From: an uncultured Collinsella sp.
GTDB lineage: Bacteria > Actinomycetota > Coriobacteriia > Coriobacteriales > Coriobacteriaceae
Direction of reading: 5' to 3'
NCBI GenBank assembly: GCA_937896835.1
Contig: CALBOJ010000104.1
Location: forward strand, 1 to 29,419
Length of the DNA: 29,419 nucleotides
Below, one piece after another: positions 14,707-23,365 of the stretch. Made by a program: the position numbers and the translations under genes. Each line of letters begins with the position of its first letter. The first letter of the stretch is position 1. The notes beneath the pieces were generated by a model. It was not told the DNA's origin and made no database searches. It saw only the letters and a list, made by a program, of their open reading frames with translations.

Positions 14707-15333
14707 CTACGGGCGCACGACGCGCACGGCCTGCTCCATCTTCTCCACGATCACATACATGTTCGTGACCTCGCCCACGGCAAGCTGGTCCTTAATGCCA
14801 TAGTGGTCGAGGCAGGTGCCACAGGTGAGGATTTCGACGCCCTGCTCAGCCAACCCCTTCAGGTCGTCGAGTACCGGCGAGCCCTCGACGGTGAGCTTGG
14901 CTCCGCCGTTGTAGAACAGCATGGTCGCGGGCAGCTCCTCCTGCTGCGTCACGGCAAAGATGAAGGCCTTCATGAGCTTGTGGCCCAGCTCGTCGTCGCC
15001 GCGGCCCATGCAGTCGGTGTAGACGGAAATGACGAGCTCGCCCTTACCGGTGCTGGCACCACAGAAGGCAGCGCCATCCTGCTCGGGATCGGCCACGGCA
15101 ATGGCACCAGAGGTCGCCACGGTCACGTGCCACTCAGCGTCAGAAACCTTCTTGACCGAGGCCGTGCAGCCCTTCTCCTGCGCCATCTTTGAGATGTTCT
15201 TGACGGCGGTCTCGTTATCGACCGAGGTCACCACGGCACCCTCGCCGTCAAGCTGTTTGAGCGCCTTAAGCGTCTTGACGACGGGCAGCGGGCAGGCATC
15301 GCCCATGGCATTGACTTCAATTTTGGTAGACAT
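14707..15333 (-). CDS. yedF: YedF-type sulfurtransferase-like selenium metabolism protein
   Basis: A 208-residue two-domain protein. Residues 1-75 form a TusA/SirA-like domain with the DACPLPVVKTLKAL motif; Cys14 would carry sulfur or selenium. The C-terminal half (from about residue 95) resembles DsrE-like folds and has CTDCMG-type and CGTCLDHYG Cys motifs. This architecture is that of YedF, regularly encoded next to SelD in selenium-using bacteria. It may shuttle selenium between the desulfurase-like enzyme and SelD. The ATG at 15333 has AAAGGATG upstream. It lies 60 bases after selD, with a hairpin in the gap, and 19 bases before the DUF3343 gene. Functional detail is inferred from family and context. 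Confidence 0.88.
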   Translation of the reverse strand: MSTKIEVNAMGDACPLPVVKTLKALKQLDGEGAVVTSVDNETAVKNISKMAQEKGCTASVKKVSDAEWHVTVATSGAIAVADPEQDGAAFCGASTGKGELVISVYTDCMGRGDDELGHKLMKAFIFAVTQQEELPATMLFYNGGAKLTVEGSPVLDDLKGLAEQGVEILTCGTCLDHYGIKDQLAVGEVTNMYVIVEKMEQAVRVVRP

Positions 15334-15353
15334 AGCTACATCCTTTCAAAAGG

Positions 15354-15377
15354 GACCGCCCAGAACAGCAGGCGGTC
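15354..15377 (-). other. Hairpin in selD-yedF spacer
   Basis: GACCGCC and GGCGGTC form a 7-bp stem around a 10-base loop, followed on the minus strand by CCTTTTG. It could be a weak attenuator or an mRNA stabiliser between selD and yedF. The downstream genes depend on this transcript, so termination is at most partial. Confidence 0.4.
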
Positions 15378-15393
15378 GCATAAACGGTTTTCC

Positions 15394-16443
15394 TTAATGC
15401 ACAACGCGAACAGCAGGACCGCCCGGCACCGGCTCGCACACGCGACCGATTGTGGCGGCAACGCGCCCCTCGGCATCCAGGCGACGCGCAAGCTCATCCA
15501 CATCCGCCGCGGGCGCCGCGATAAGCAGGCCACCAGACGTCTGCGGATCGTACAGCGCGTCGAGCATGCCCGGCTCCAGGTCCTCATCGGCAGTCACACG
15601 CGGGCCAAAGAAGTCCTGGTTGCGGTAGGAGCCCGCGGGGATAATGCCCAGACGCGCCATGTCGAGCACCTGGTCAAAGAGCGGCACCGCCCCCGACGCA
15701 AGCTCAACCTGCACACCCGAGCCCTCAGCCATCTCGCACGCATGCCCGATCAGGCCAAAGCCCGTGATGTCGGTGCAGCCGTGAAGCTCAAGTCCCACTG
15801 CCAGACGAATCGGCGCCTCATTGAGGGTGCGCATCGAGTCAAACATGGGACCAGCCTCGTCCTGCTCGACAAGCTCGCCCTTAATGGCCGTGGTGATAAT
15901 GCCCGAGCCGATCGCCTTGGTCAGCAGCAGAACATCGCCCACGCGTGCGCCGCTGTTGGCGAGCATGCGGTCGAGCGCGACAAAACCACTCACGGACAGG
16001 CCGTACTTGGGCTCGTCGTCGTTGATGGTATGGCCGCCCGCGATGGAGCAACCCGCCTCGACGCACTTGTCGGCGCCGCCCGCCAGAATCTGGCCGGCGA
16101 CCTCGATGCCCAGGCAGCTCGGGATGCACAGCAAGTTCATGGCATGGCTCGGCCGCCCGCCCATGGCGTAGATGTCCGACAGCGAGTTGGCCGCGGCGAT
16201 CTGGCCAAACAGGAACGGGTCGTCGACCATCGGCGGGAAGAAGTCGATGGACTGCACGAGGCCAAGGTTCTCCCCTACGCGGAAGACGCTCGCATCGTCG
16301 GAGGTATCGAACCCCACGAGCAAGTTGTCGTTATGCACATTGGGTAAATCGCCCAAGACCTGGGCGAGGGCTCCGGGGGCCAACTTAGCGGCTCAACCGC
16401 TCGCGGCCGTCATGGACGTGAGCCTCATTGTGTCCTTAGCCAT
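15394..16443 (-). CDS. selD: Selenophosphate synthetase SelD with selenocysteine at the active site
   Basis: Reading through the in-frame TGA at 16393-16395 gives a 349-residue SelD (E. coli, 347). The site reads AASG-U-AAKLAPG, placing Sec17 and Lys20 exactly where E. coli SelD has its essential Cys17 and Lys20. Downstream are FDTSDDASVF, QSIDFFPPMVDDPFLFGQ, AAANSLSDIYAMGG and CSIAGGHTINDDEPKYGLS, the ATP- and metal-binding AIRS-like blocks. It makes selenophosphate from selenide and ATP for Sec insertion, including its own and that of fdhF. The ATG at 16443 overlaps the end of the glycosyltransferase gene by 8 bases; the GGAAGGGGG ahead of it is the ribosome binding site. Without readthrough the first 16 codons would be lost. 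Confidence 0.96.
16351..16365 (-). promoter_or_regulatory. Bacterial SECIS element of selD
   Basis: On the coding strand GCCCA pairs perfectly with TGGGC around a five-base loop that is exactly GGTCT, the motif also present in the fdhF SECIS. The stem begins 27 bases after the UGA, within the range seen for bacterial SECIS elements, though further than in fdhF. Confidence 0.82.
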
Positions 16444-17653
16444 ACGAACCCCCTTCCAACAAATCAACGACTTTAAGTATACGCCCCAGGCACGCTTCCC
16501 AAGAGACCGCCGACGGCTCGAACGTCGAAGGCGGAGCCGCAAGCGCCTGCGCGATAGCATCTGCCAGTGCGCGCTCAAACAACGGAAGGTCGGCCGCCAC
16601 GGGCGTGTCGACATCCGTCATACGCGGCGACGCCACCCACGTCACGGGAGCACCGGGAAGCATCGCCTCCATCCAGGGACGAACGCCGGGCAAATCGGTC
16701 GCCACAACTTTGCAGCCGCACGCGAGGGCCTCGATCGTCACGAGCGGCAAACCTTCGTAAAACGAAGGCAACACAAAGACGTCGGAACTGCGGTAGGCGC
16801 GCACGAGTTCATCGCTATCCAGGCGCCCCGCAAGCGTCACCGGCACATCCGAGGCCGCGGTCAAGCGCTCGATACGCGCGTACTCGGCATCGTCCCCGCG
16901 GCCGCCCACAAGTACCAAGCCAGATGGGCGGACGTCATCGTCAATCGGCAATGACACGGCTCGAACCAGCGACTCGACGCCCTTTTTAAAGCAAATCTTG
17001 CCCACGTACACAAGCGATCCCGGCCGCCTCGCCGCGCTTGCGTCGCGGCAGAAGACGCGATGGTCGTAGCCCGTCCCAATCACGTGGATGCGATCGGCAT
17101 CGACGCCGCACACCAGGCCAATCTGCTCAGCCTGCTCAGCATGGAGCGCAAAGACGGCATCGAGCCGACGAACCGCACTTACGATGCGATCGCGCTCGAG
17201 CGCATGCGAACGCAGCTGGCGCAGGTCGGTCGAATGGCACACGGCAACAACCGGCACGCCCCGGACGCACTCGCGCGCCAATGCGGTCACCAGATACAGG
17301 TGATGGCAGAGCACCAGATCGGGCCGAAACTCAGCCACCGCCCGATCGATTGCAGCAGCAAATGCCCGCTCAAATGCCTTGAGCATCGAAGGCGTCAGGT
17401 CACGATAGCGTGTAGAGGAATAGGGCATGACATCGGACATACCGCAGATGGGAAACGGCAGCTCGGGCGACTCGAACGGTACGGCAAACACGGCAGCACG
17501 CCGGTCCAGCTCGCCTTGGGTATCACCCGGAGCCGCACCGCAAAGCACGGCGGCGCGATGCCCCGTCTCGATCTGCTCGCGCACAAGCGCGGCAAGGTAG
17601 GTGCCGCTGCCGGTGCTATCTGGTTTTTGTGCCGTGATATTGAGGATGCGCAT
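16436..17653 (-). CDS. GT4-family glycosyltransferase coupled to selD
   Basis: A 405-residue GT-B fold protein. The N-terminal domain begins MRILNITAQKPDSTGSG, with a Gly-rich loop for acceptor or phosphate binding. The C-terminal domain starts near residue 215 with LVYVGKICFKKGVE (Lys223/224) and has SFYEGLPLVTIEAL, whose Glu300 and Glu308 form the GT4 EX7E motif for a nucleotide sugar. It should transfer a sugar from an NDP donor; donor and acceptor are unknown. The ATG at 17653 follows the activator gene by 14 bases, and the stop overlaps the selD start by 8. Such placement next to selD recalls selenosugar synthases (SenB), but the sequence looks like general GT4 and that role is only a hypothesis. 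A cell-surface glycan role remains possible. Confidence 0.8.
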   Translation of the reverse strand: MRILNITAQKPDSTGSGTYLAALVREQIETGHRAAVLCGAAPGDTQGELDRRAAVFAVPFESPELPFPICGMSDVMPYSSTRYRDLTPSMLKAFERAFAAAIDRAVAEFRPDLVLCHHLYLVTALARECVRGVPVVAVCHSTDLRQLRSHALERDRIVSAVRRLDAVFALHAEQAEQIGLVCGVDADRIHVIGTGYDHRVFCRDASAARRPGSLVYVGKICFKKGVESLVRAVSLPIDDDVRPSGLVLVGGRGDDAEYARIERLTAASDVPVTLAGRLDSDELVRAYRSSDVFVLPSFYEGLPLVTIEALACGCKVVATDLPGVRPWMEAMLPGAPVTWVASPRMTDVDTPVAADLPLFERALADAIAQALAAPPSTFEPSAVSWEACLGRILKVVDLLEGGSYG

Positions 17654-17667
17654 GTCGCGGTACACCC

Positions 17668-18432
17668 CTAGGCCAAGGCGGCGGCGCGGACAGCCGCGCC
17701 GATCGCTCCGGCAAAGCGAGCCTGGGGCGAGGTGGTCACCGGCGACCCCAGTAGCTCGCCTAACCGCTCCACAACGTAAGCGTTCTCGCACAGACCACCG
17801 GTCAGATAGTACGGGGCGCCCGCCGCCTGCCCGGCCATGGTCGCCACGCGCGACACGACGCTGTCGATCACGCCACGGGCGATGTTCTCGCGCGGCTCAC
17901 CGCGACCGATCAAGCTGATGACCTCGCTTTCGGCAAACACCGTGCACATGCTGCTGATCTTGGTAGGCTCGCCGGAACGCGCCAGGTCGGCCATCTGCTG
18001 CTGGGAAATGCCCAGGCGGTCGGCCATGATCTCCAGAAAGCGCCCCGTGCCGGCGGCGCACTTGTCGTTCATGGCGAACTTGACCACGCGACCGCCCTTG
18101 ATCTGTATGACTTTGGTGTCCTGACCACCCACGTCGATCACGGTGCCATGGTCGCCAAACAGACGCACGGCACCGGTACCGTGGCAGGTAATCTCGGTCA
18201 CGACCTTATGCGCATAGGGCACGGCGACACGGCCGTAGCCAGTCGCGACCACGCGAACATCGTCGCCCGTCACGTCATAGCCGGCTGCGGCGAGCTCACC
18301 GCGTAGGCGCTCGGCCGCATCGACCGACGAATACCCCGTCGGCATGACGCAGGTCAACGCAATGGCGCTGTCCGTCTCCAACACCGCAGCCTTCGCGGCC
18401 GTCGAGCCTATGTCGATACCAATGCCAACCAC
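17668..18432 (-). CDS. Acyl-CoA dehydratase/DCCP activase, ATP-dependent iron-sulfur reductase component
   Basis: A 254-residue ASKHA-fold ATPase of the HgdC/BadF/YjiL family. IGIDIGSTAAK at the start is the phosphate-1 loop, and VIDVGGQDTKVI near residue 100 the second. Cys125 in NDKCAAGTGRF and Cys163 in SSMCTVFAESE would hold one [4Fe-4S] cluster at the dimer interface, as Cys127 and Cys166 do in HgdC. It uses ATP to inject a very low-potential electron into its partner. The start is a GTG at 18432, supported by GGAGG five bases upstream. It lies 50 bases after the first DCCP, the same yjiM-yjiL pairing as in E. coli. It probably serves both DCCP proteins in this locus. Confidence 0.93.
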   Translation of the reverse strand: MVGIGIDIGSTAAKAAVLETDSAIALTCVMPTGYSSVDAAERLRGELAAAGYDVTGDDVRVVATGYGRVAVPYAHKVVTEITCHGTGAVRLFGDHGTVIDVGGQDTKVIQIKGGRVVKFAMNDKCAAGTGRFLEIMADRLGISQQQMADLARSGEPTKISSMCTVFAESEVISLIGRGEPRENIARGVIDSVVSRVATMAGQAAGAPYYLTGGLCENAYVVERLGELLGSPVTTSPQARFAGAIGAAVRAAALA

Positions 18433-18482
18433 GGCATCCTCCTTCTATGCGGCAAAGCAGCTATCCCTTTACCGCATTTGTC

Positions 18483-19646
18483 CTACAGGGTTTCGATGAA
18501 GGCGGCGATGCGGGTCTCGATCTGGCCCATATCGCCGTTGCTGTAATCGGTCTCGATCTTCATGTACGGAATACCCGCACCCTCGACAGCCTCCTGCATG
18601 CGTGCACTCTCCACGTTAAAGGTATGGCACGCCTGTAGCACGCTCTCTACCACGCCATCGACGTGGTACTTCTCGCACATGGCCAGCGTATTTTCCATAC
18701 GACCGTCGTTGGGCGTCATGACCGAGCAGTTGATGTCCAGGTATCGGTCGGCGATGGCGCGCAGGATATCGGGAGCCTCCGGGTCGATCATCATGGCCGC
18801 CGTACGCTCGCCCGAGCAGTCGTCCATGCACACAACCACGCCGCCGTTGGACTCGATGGTGCGGCCAATCTTGTTGATCACGCCGCCCACCGGGCAGCCG
18901 GTAATCAGAATGCGCTTGGCATCCGCCGCAACCGGGCGCTCGCCCGCGTCGTAGGCCTCGTGCAGCTTGACAACCTTTTGCTCCAGCTGCTGCGTATAGG
19001 CCTCGATATCAAAGCTGAACGTACCGGCAAACATGGTGCTCATCAGGTCGACGCCGCTCATGGCCGCAGGCTGGTTGGCCTGGAGGGCAAACATCTCGAG
19101 TTGCGCCGCACGCAAACGGTTGCGACGACGGACGGCGGCGCGCAGGTCATCGTCGGTAATCGTGATGCCGTAGAAGCCCTCGAGTTCCTCCTTGAGCAGG
19201 CGGCACTCCTCGTACCAGCCCTCGCGCTCGTAGGCGCGGTCGCGACCCTGCGGAAGATGCAGAATGTGCGTACGCTTAAGCTCGTTGAGTAGCTCGTACA
19301 TCTTCTTCTTGCCGTCGCAGGTGGTCTCGCCGATGATCATGTCGCTAAAGTACGTAAACGGGCACTTTTGCGAATAGGCAAAGCCGTAGGTCGACTTGAT
19401 GAGCGGGCAGAGGTTTGCCGGCAGCACCTTCTCGGCCTCGGGGATCACCTCATCGGACGTACCGCACAGAGCGACACTTGCGGCCCCCGCGGCATCGATA
19501 ATCTCGAGCGGCGTATAGCTGCACAAAAAGCCGACCAGGCGATTACCCGCCTGCTTATAATCCTTAACGCGAATAAACGCCGCCTTGCGCTGCTCGTTGA
19601 ACTCCTCAAACGTGCGCGGCAACGGCTGTTCCTCGATATCGGCCAT
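18483..19646 (-). CDS. Double-cubane-cluster reductase (DCCP, YjiM/HgdB-like), activase-linked copy
   Basis: A 387-residue protein of the 2-hydroxyacyl-CoA dehydratase D family, closest in pattern to E. coli YjiM and the double-cubane cluster proteins. Seven family cysteines are present: Cys42, Cys80 (NLCPLIKS), Cys95, Cys110 (GETTCDGKKKM), Cys251 (ITGCPVGG), Cys277 (MDDCSGER) and Cys340 (LQACHTFNVE). Proteins of this type carry an [8Fe-9S] double cubane and use the activase and ATP to reduce small molecules. The natural substrate is unknown, and a dehydratase role cannot be excluded. The ATG at 19646 follows GAGAGGGGAAC, the same ribosome binding site block as the second DCCP gene. It is 76 bases after the last transporter gene and 50 before the activase. 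Confidence 0.9.
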   Translation of the reverse strand: MADIEEQPLPRTFEEFNEQRKAAFIRVKDYKQAGNRLVGFLCSYTPLEIIDAAGAASVALCGTSDEVIPEAEKVLPANLCPLIKSTYGFAYSQKCPFTYFSDMIIGETTCDGKKKMYELLNELKRTHILHLPQGRDRAYEREGWYEECRLLKEELEGFYGITITDDDLRAAVRRRNRLRAAQLEMFALQANQPAAMSGVDLMSTMFAGTFSFDIEAYTQQLEQKVVKLHEAYDAGERPVAADAKRILITGCPVGGVINKIGRTIESNGGVVVCMDDCSGERTAAMMIDPEAPDILRAIADRYLDINCSVMTPNDGRMENTLAMCEKYHVDGVVESVLQACHTFNVESARMQEAVEGAGIPYMKIETDYSNGDMGQIETRIAAFIETL

Positions 19647-19722
19647 AGTAGTTCCCCTCTCTTGCACCGATATACCGACAATTAAACAACAAACCCACGC
19701 CATACCCAAAAGGAAGCATCCT

Positions 19723-20497
19723 CTAGGGAATGGCGTCGATAAGCTCCTGCGTATACGGATCGCTCGGGTGTGCGATCACGTTCTCGGCCGCGCCTTCCTC
19801 GACAAGACGACCGTGGTAGAGCACGCCAATCCGGTCGGACATATGCCGAACCACACGCATATCATGCGTGATAAACAGCAGCGCCACGCCCGTCGTGCGT
19901 TGCAGGTCGCGAAGCAAGTTGAGCACTTGGGCCTGAACGGACACGTCAAGCGCCGAGACCGGCTCGTCGCATACCACAAGGCGCGGCTCGCAAATAAGCG
20001 CCCGTGCCAGATTGAGTCGCTGACGCTGTCCCCCCGAAAGGTCGTGCGGATAGCGGTCATAATACTCTGCCAGAAGACCGACCGAGGCTAGAGCCGAGAG
20101 CGCGCGCCCATGGCGCTCATCCGCATCGCGCACGCCGGCGATAATCAGCGGCTCCTCCAAAATGCGGCCGACACGGTTACGTGGGTCAAAAGCCGCAGAG
20201 CTATCCTGGAATACCAGCTGGATTTCGCGGCGAAATGGCTTGCGTTCGCGCTCCGACATCGTGGCGAGGTCGTGCCCGCGATAGACAATCGAGCCGGAAT
20301 CTGCACGCTCGAGACCACAGATCAGGCGTCCAGTCGTCGACTTGCCCGATCCGGATTCGCCAACCAGGCCATAGACCTCGCCCGGTGCGATCTCAAACGA
20401 CAGATCGTCCACGGCGGTAAAGGCCTGACGCTTAAAACCTGAGCCCGACATGGGATACGTTTTAGTCAGATGTGAGACCCTAAGCAGGGCTTCGCTA

Positions 20498-20508
<11 letters not shown>
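19723..20508 (-). CDS. Peptide-type ABC importer ATPase (OppF/DppF-like)
   Basis: A 261-residue ABC ATPase. Walker A GESGSGKS lies at 50-57, the Q-loop at VFQDSS near 100, the signature LSGGQRQR near 157-164 and Walker B VVCDEP near 178-183. The end HPSDPYTQELIDAIP is typical of the OppF/DppF family. It pairs with the OppD-like subunit to power uptake. The ATG at 20508 has GGGGAG upstream and overlaps the oppD stop by 11 bases. An upstream start would add a sequence with no match. Substrate is not evident from the ATPase. Confidence 0.92.
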
Positions 20509-21493
<985 letters not shown>

Positions 21494-21496
21494 GGG

Positions 21497-22327
21497 CTAG
21501 TCCTCCTTGGTCTTGGGGTCGAGGGCGTCGCGCAGGCCGTCGCCGGCCAGATTGAGCGAAAGCACGCTTGCGATGATGGCCGCTGCCGGGAAGAAAATCA
21601 TCCACCAGGCTTTGCGCATCACGTTCTTGCCCGCCTGCAGGATGTTTCCCCAGCTGGCATCGGGCGCCTTGATGCCCAGTCCCAGAAACGAGAGGGCAGC
21701 CTCCGAGAGCACGGCCTCGGCAAAGACGAAGGTCGCCTGCACCAGGAAGGGCGCCATAACGTTGGGCACGATATGCAGCCACACGATGCGCGCGGTCGAG
21801 GCGCTCTGCACGCGCAGGGCCTCCACAAAGGGCTCCTCCTTGACCACCATCGCACGCGAGCGCACGATGCGCGCCATGCTGGGCGTATAGACGATGGAGA
21901 GCGCGATGATGACGTTCCAGACCGAGGCGCCCATCATGGCCATGAGTGCGATAGCCAAAAGCACGCCCGGAATGGACATAAGGCCGTCGCAGATGCGCAT
22001 GAGAATATGATCGAGCCTCTCGTTGTAGCACGCATAGGCGCCGATCACCAGGCCGAGCGCACTCGTCGCGAGCGTGACGGCAATACCAACGCCAAGCGAC
22101 ACGCGCGCGCCCGCGATAACGCGGGCAAGCAGGTCGCGGCCAAAGTCATCGCAGCCAAAGGGATGCGCGGGCGAAGGTGCCGAAAGTCGCAACGTCATCT
22201 CCTGCGCATTGGGATTAACCGTCCACACCAGCGGACCGACGAGCGCGATCAGCGCAATTGCCAGGAAAATGCAGCCGCCGACCACAAACCCCTTGTTGGC
22301 AAGAGCCTTCTTAAAGTTTGCCATCAT
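21497..22327 (-). CDS. Peptide-type ABC importer permease (OppC/DppC-like)
   Basis: A 276-residue permease. The first membrane helix lies near residues 15-35, followed by the family linker HPFGCDDFGRDLLARVIAGA, then about five more helices. The EALRVQSASTARIVWLHIVP block near 165-185 is the EAA coupling loop that contacts the ATPases. The ATG at 22327 forms an ATGA overlap with the oppB stop and has GGAG six bases upstream, so it is preferred to the ATG at 22339. It pairs with the OppB-like subunit to form the membrane channel. Confidence 0.91.
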   Translation of the reverse strand: MMANFKKALANKGFVVGGCIFLAIALIALVGPLVWTVNPNAQEMTLRLSAPSPAHPFGCDDFGRDLLARVIAGARVSLGVGIAVTLATSALGLVIGAYACYNERLDHILMRICDGLMSIPGVLLAIALMAMMGASVWNVIIALSIVYTPSMARIVRSRAMVVKEEPFVEALRVQSASTARIVWLHIVPNVMAPFLVQATFVFAEAVLSEAALSFLGLGIKAPDASWGNILQAGKNVMRKAWWMIFFPAAAIIASVLSLNLAGDGLRDALDPKTKED

Positions 22328-23277
22328 GCATCGCTCCATTTGCGAGCGCGCGGGTCAAAAGCGCCGTAGGCAAGGTCGACGACCAGATTGATCACCGAAT
22401 TCAACAAGGCGATGACCAGCAGCACGCCCTGAATCACCGGATAGTCGCGACGCTCGATAGAGCTCGTGACCAGCTGGCCCAAACCGGGGATGTTAAAAAT
22501 GGCCTCAGTCACCACGGCGCCCGTAATCAGGGCGCCAAAAGAATAGCCGACCGAGGTGAGAATCGGCAGCGCTGCGTTGCGCAGGGCATGGGCCAGCACC
22601 ACGCGAAACTCGGAGACGCCCTTGGCACGCGCCGTCTTGACGCAGTCAAGCTGCATGGCCTCGATAACGCTCGAACGGGTCATGCGCATGAGCAGGGCCG
22701 CCTGCACGCATCCAAGCGATATGGCCGGCAACGCAAGATAGCGTAAATGGCTGAACCAGCCCTTCGATAGCGGCGCATAGCCGGCCACCGGGAACACACG
22801 CAACGTGACGGCAAACAGCCACATAAGCATGAGCGCCATCAAAAAGCCGGGTATCGCCACGCCCAAAAGAGCAACGACACGCAAGACCGCGTCGGTGCGC
22901 GACCCATGTTTGAGGGCAGCGACGACGCCGCAGGGCAGTGCAATCAGCAGCGCGATGAGCTGTGCCAGAAGCGCGAGCGATAGCGTGGGGCCAAAGTGCT
23001 CGGCGATCGCCTGCGTGACGGGCTGGCGCATAAAATACGAATCGCCCAGGTCGCCGGTAAACACGCCGCCCATCCACTCAACGTAGCGCTGCGGCAGCGG
23101 CTCGTTGAGTCCCAAGCTATCGTTGACGCGCTCGATCTGGTCGGCCGTAGCCTCCATGCCGAGCATCGAAGAGGCCGGGTCACCCGGTGTGAGATAGATA
23201 ATCAAAAACACGACGACCGAGATGATGAGCATCACCGGAACCATCGCGCCTATACGTTTGAGCGTGTACTTCAACAT
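22324..23277 (-). CDS. Peptide-type ABC importer permease (OppB/DppB-like)
   Basis: A 317-residue permease with six membrane helices. The N-terminal helix near 10-30 is followed by the YLTPGDPASSMLG motif typical of DppB/OppB, and the EAA loop reads DCVKTARAKGVSEFRVVLAH near residue 205. NIPGLGQLVTSSIERRDYP near 265 is another family marker. The ATG at 23277 lies 88 bases after the binding-protein gene; the gap holds a strong hairpin. It forms the transmembrane pore with the OppC-like protein. Confidence 0.92.
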   Translation of the reverse strand: MLKYTLKRIGAMVPVMLIISVVVFLIIYLTPGDPASSMLGMEATADQIERVNDSLGLNEPLPQRYVEWMGGVFTGDLGDSYFMRQPVTQAIAEHFGPTLSLALLAQLIALLIALPCGVVAALKHGSRTDAVLRVVALLGVAIPGFLMALMLMWLFAVTLRVFPVAGYAPLSKGWFSHLRYLALPAISLGCVQAALLMRMTRSSVIEAMQLDCVKTARAKGVSEFRVVLAHALRNAALPILTSVGYSFGALITGAVVTEAIFNIPGLGQLVTSSIERRDYPVIQGVLLVIALLNSVINLVVDLAYGAFDPRARKWSDA

Positions 23278-23314
23278 GCGAGGCGTCTATTTCCCCTCTG
23301 AACGTGGACAGGGC

Positions 23315-23352
23315 GTGGCGGCCACAGGGGACCAGACCCCTCCAGCCGCCAC
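23315..23352 (-). other. Intercistronic hairpin between binding-protein and permease genes
   Basis: GTGGCGGC pairs with GCCGCCAC (8 bp), and inside it AGGGG pairs with CCCCT around a six-base loop. No U-tract follows on the minus strand. Such stem-loops after a binding-protein gene often protect the upstream message, raising binding-protein yield over that of the permeases. Confidence 0.6.
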
Positions 23353-23365
23353 ACCATCTATTGCA

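Noticed and set aside
15394..16383. A SelD lacking its N terminus, starting at an internal ATG
   Set aside because: The upstream in-frame segment with UGA restores the catalytic position and Lys20, and has a good ribosome binding site and a SECIS.
16436..17653. Naming the glycosyltransferase SenB and the locus a selenoneine pathway
   Set aside because: The sequence shows general GT4 motifs, no SenA-like enzyme is present, and selD proximity alone is not proof.
18483..19646. Calling this a true 2-hydroxyglutaryl-CoA dehydratase subunit
   Set aside because: There is no second dissimilar dehydratase subunit or CoA-transferase nearby, and the Cys pattern follows YjiM/double-cubane proteins.
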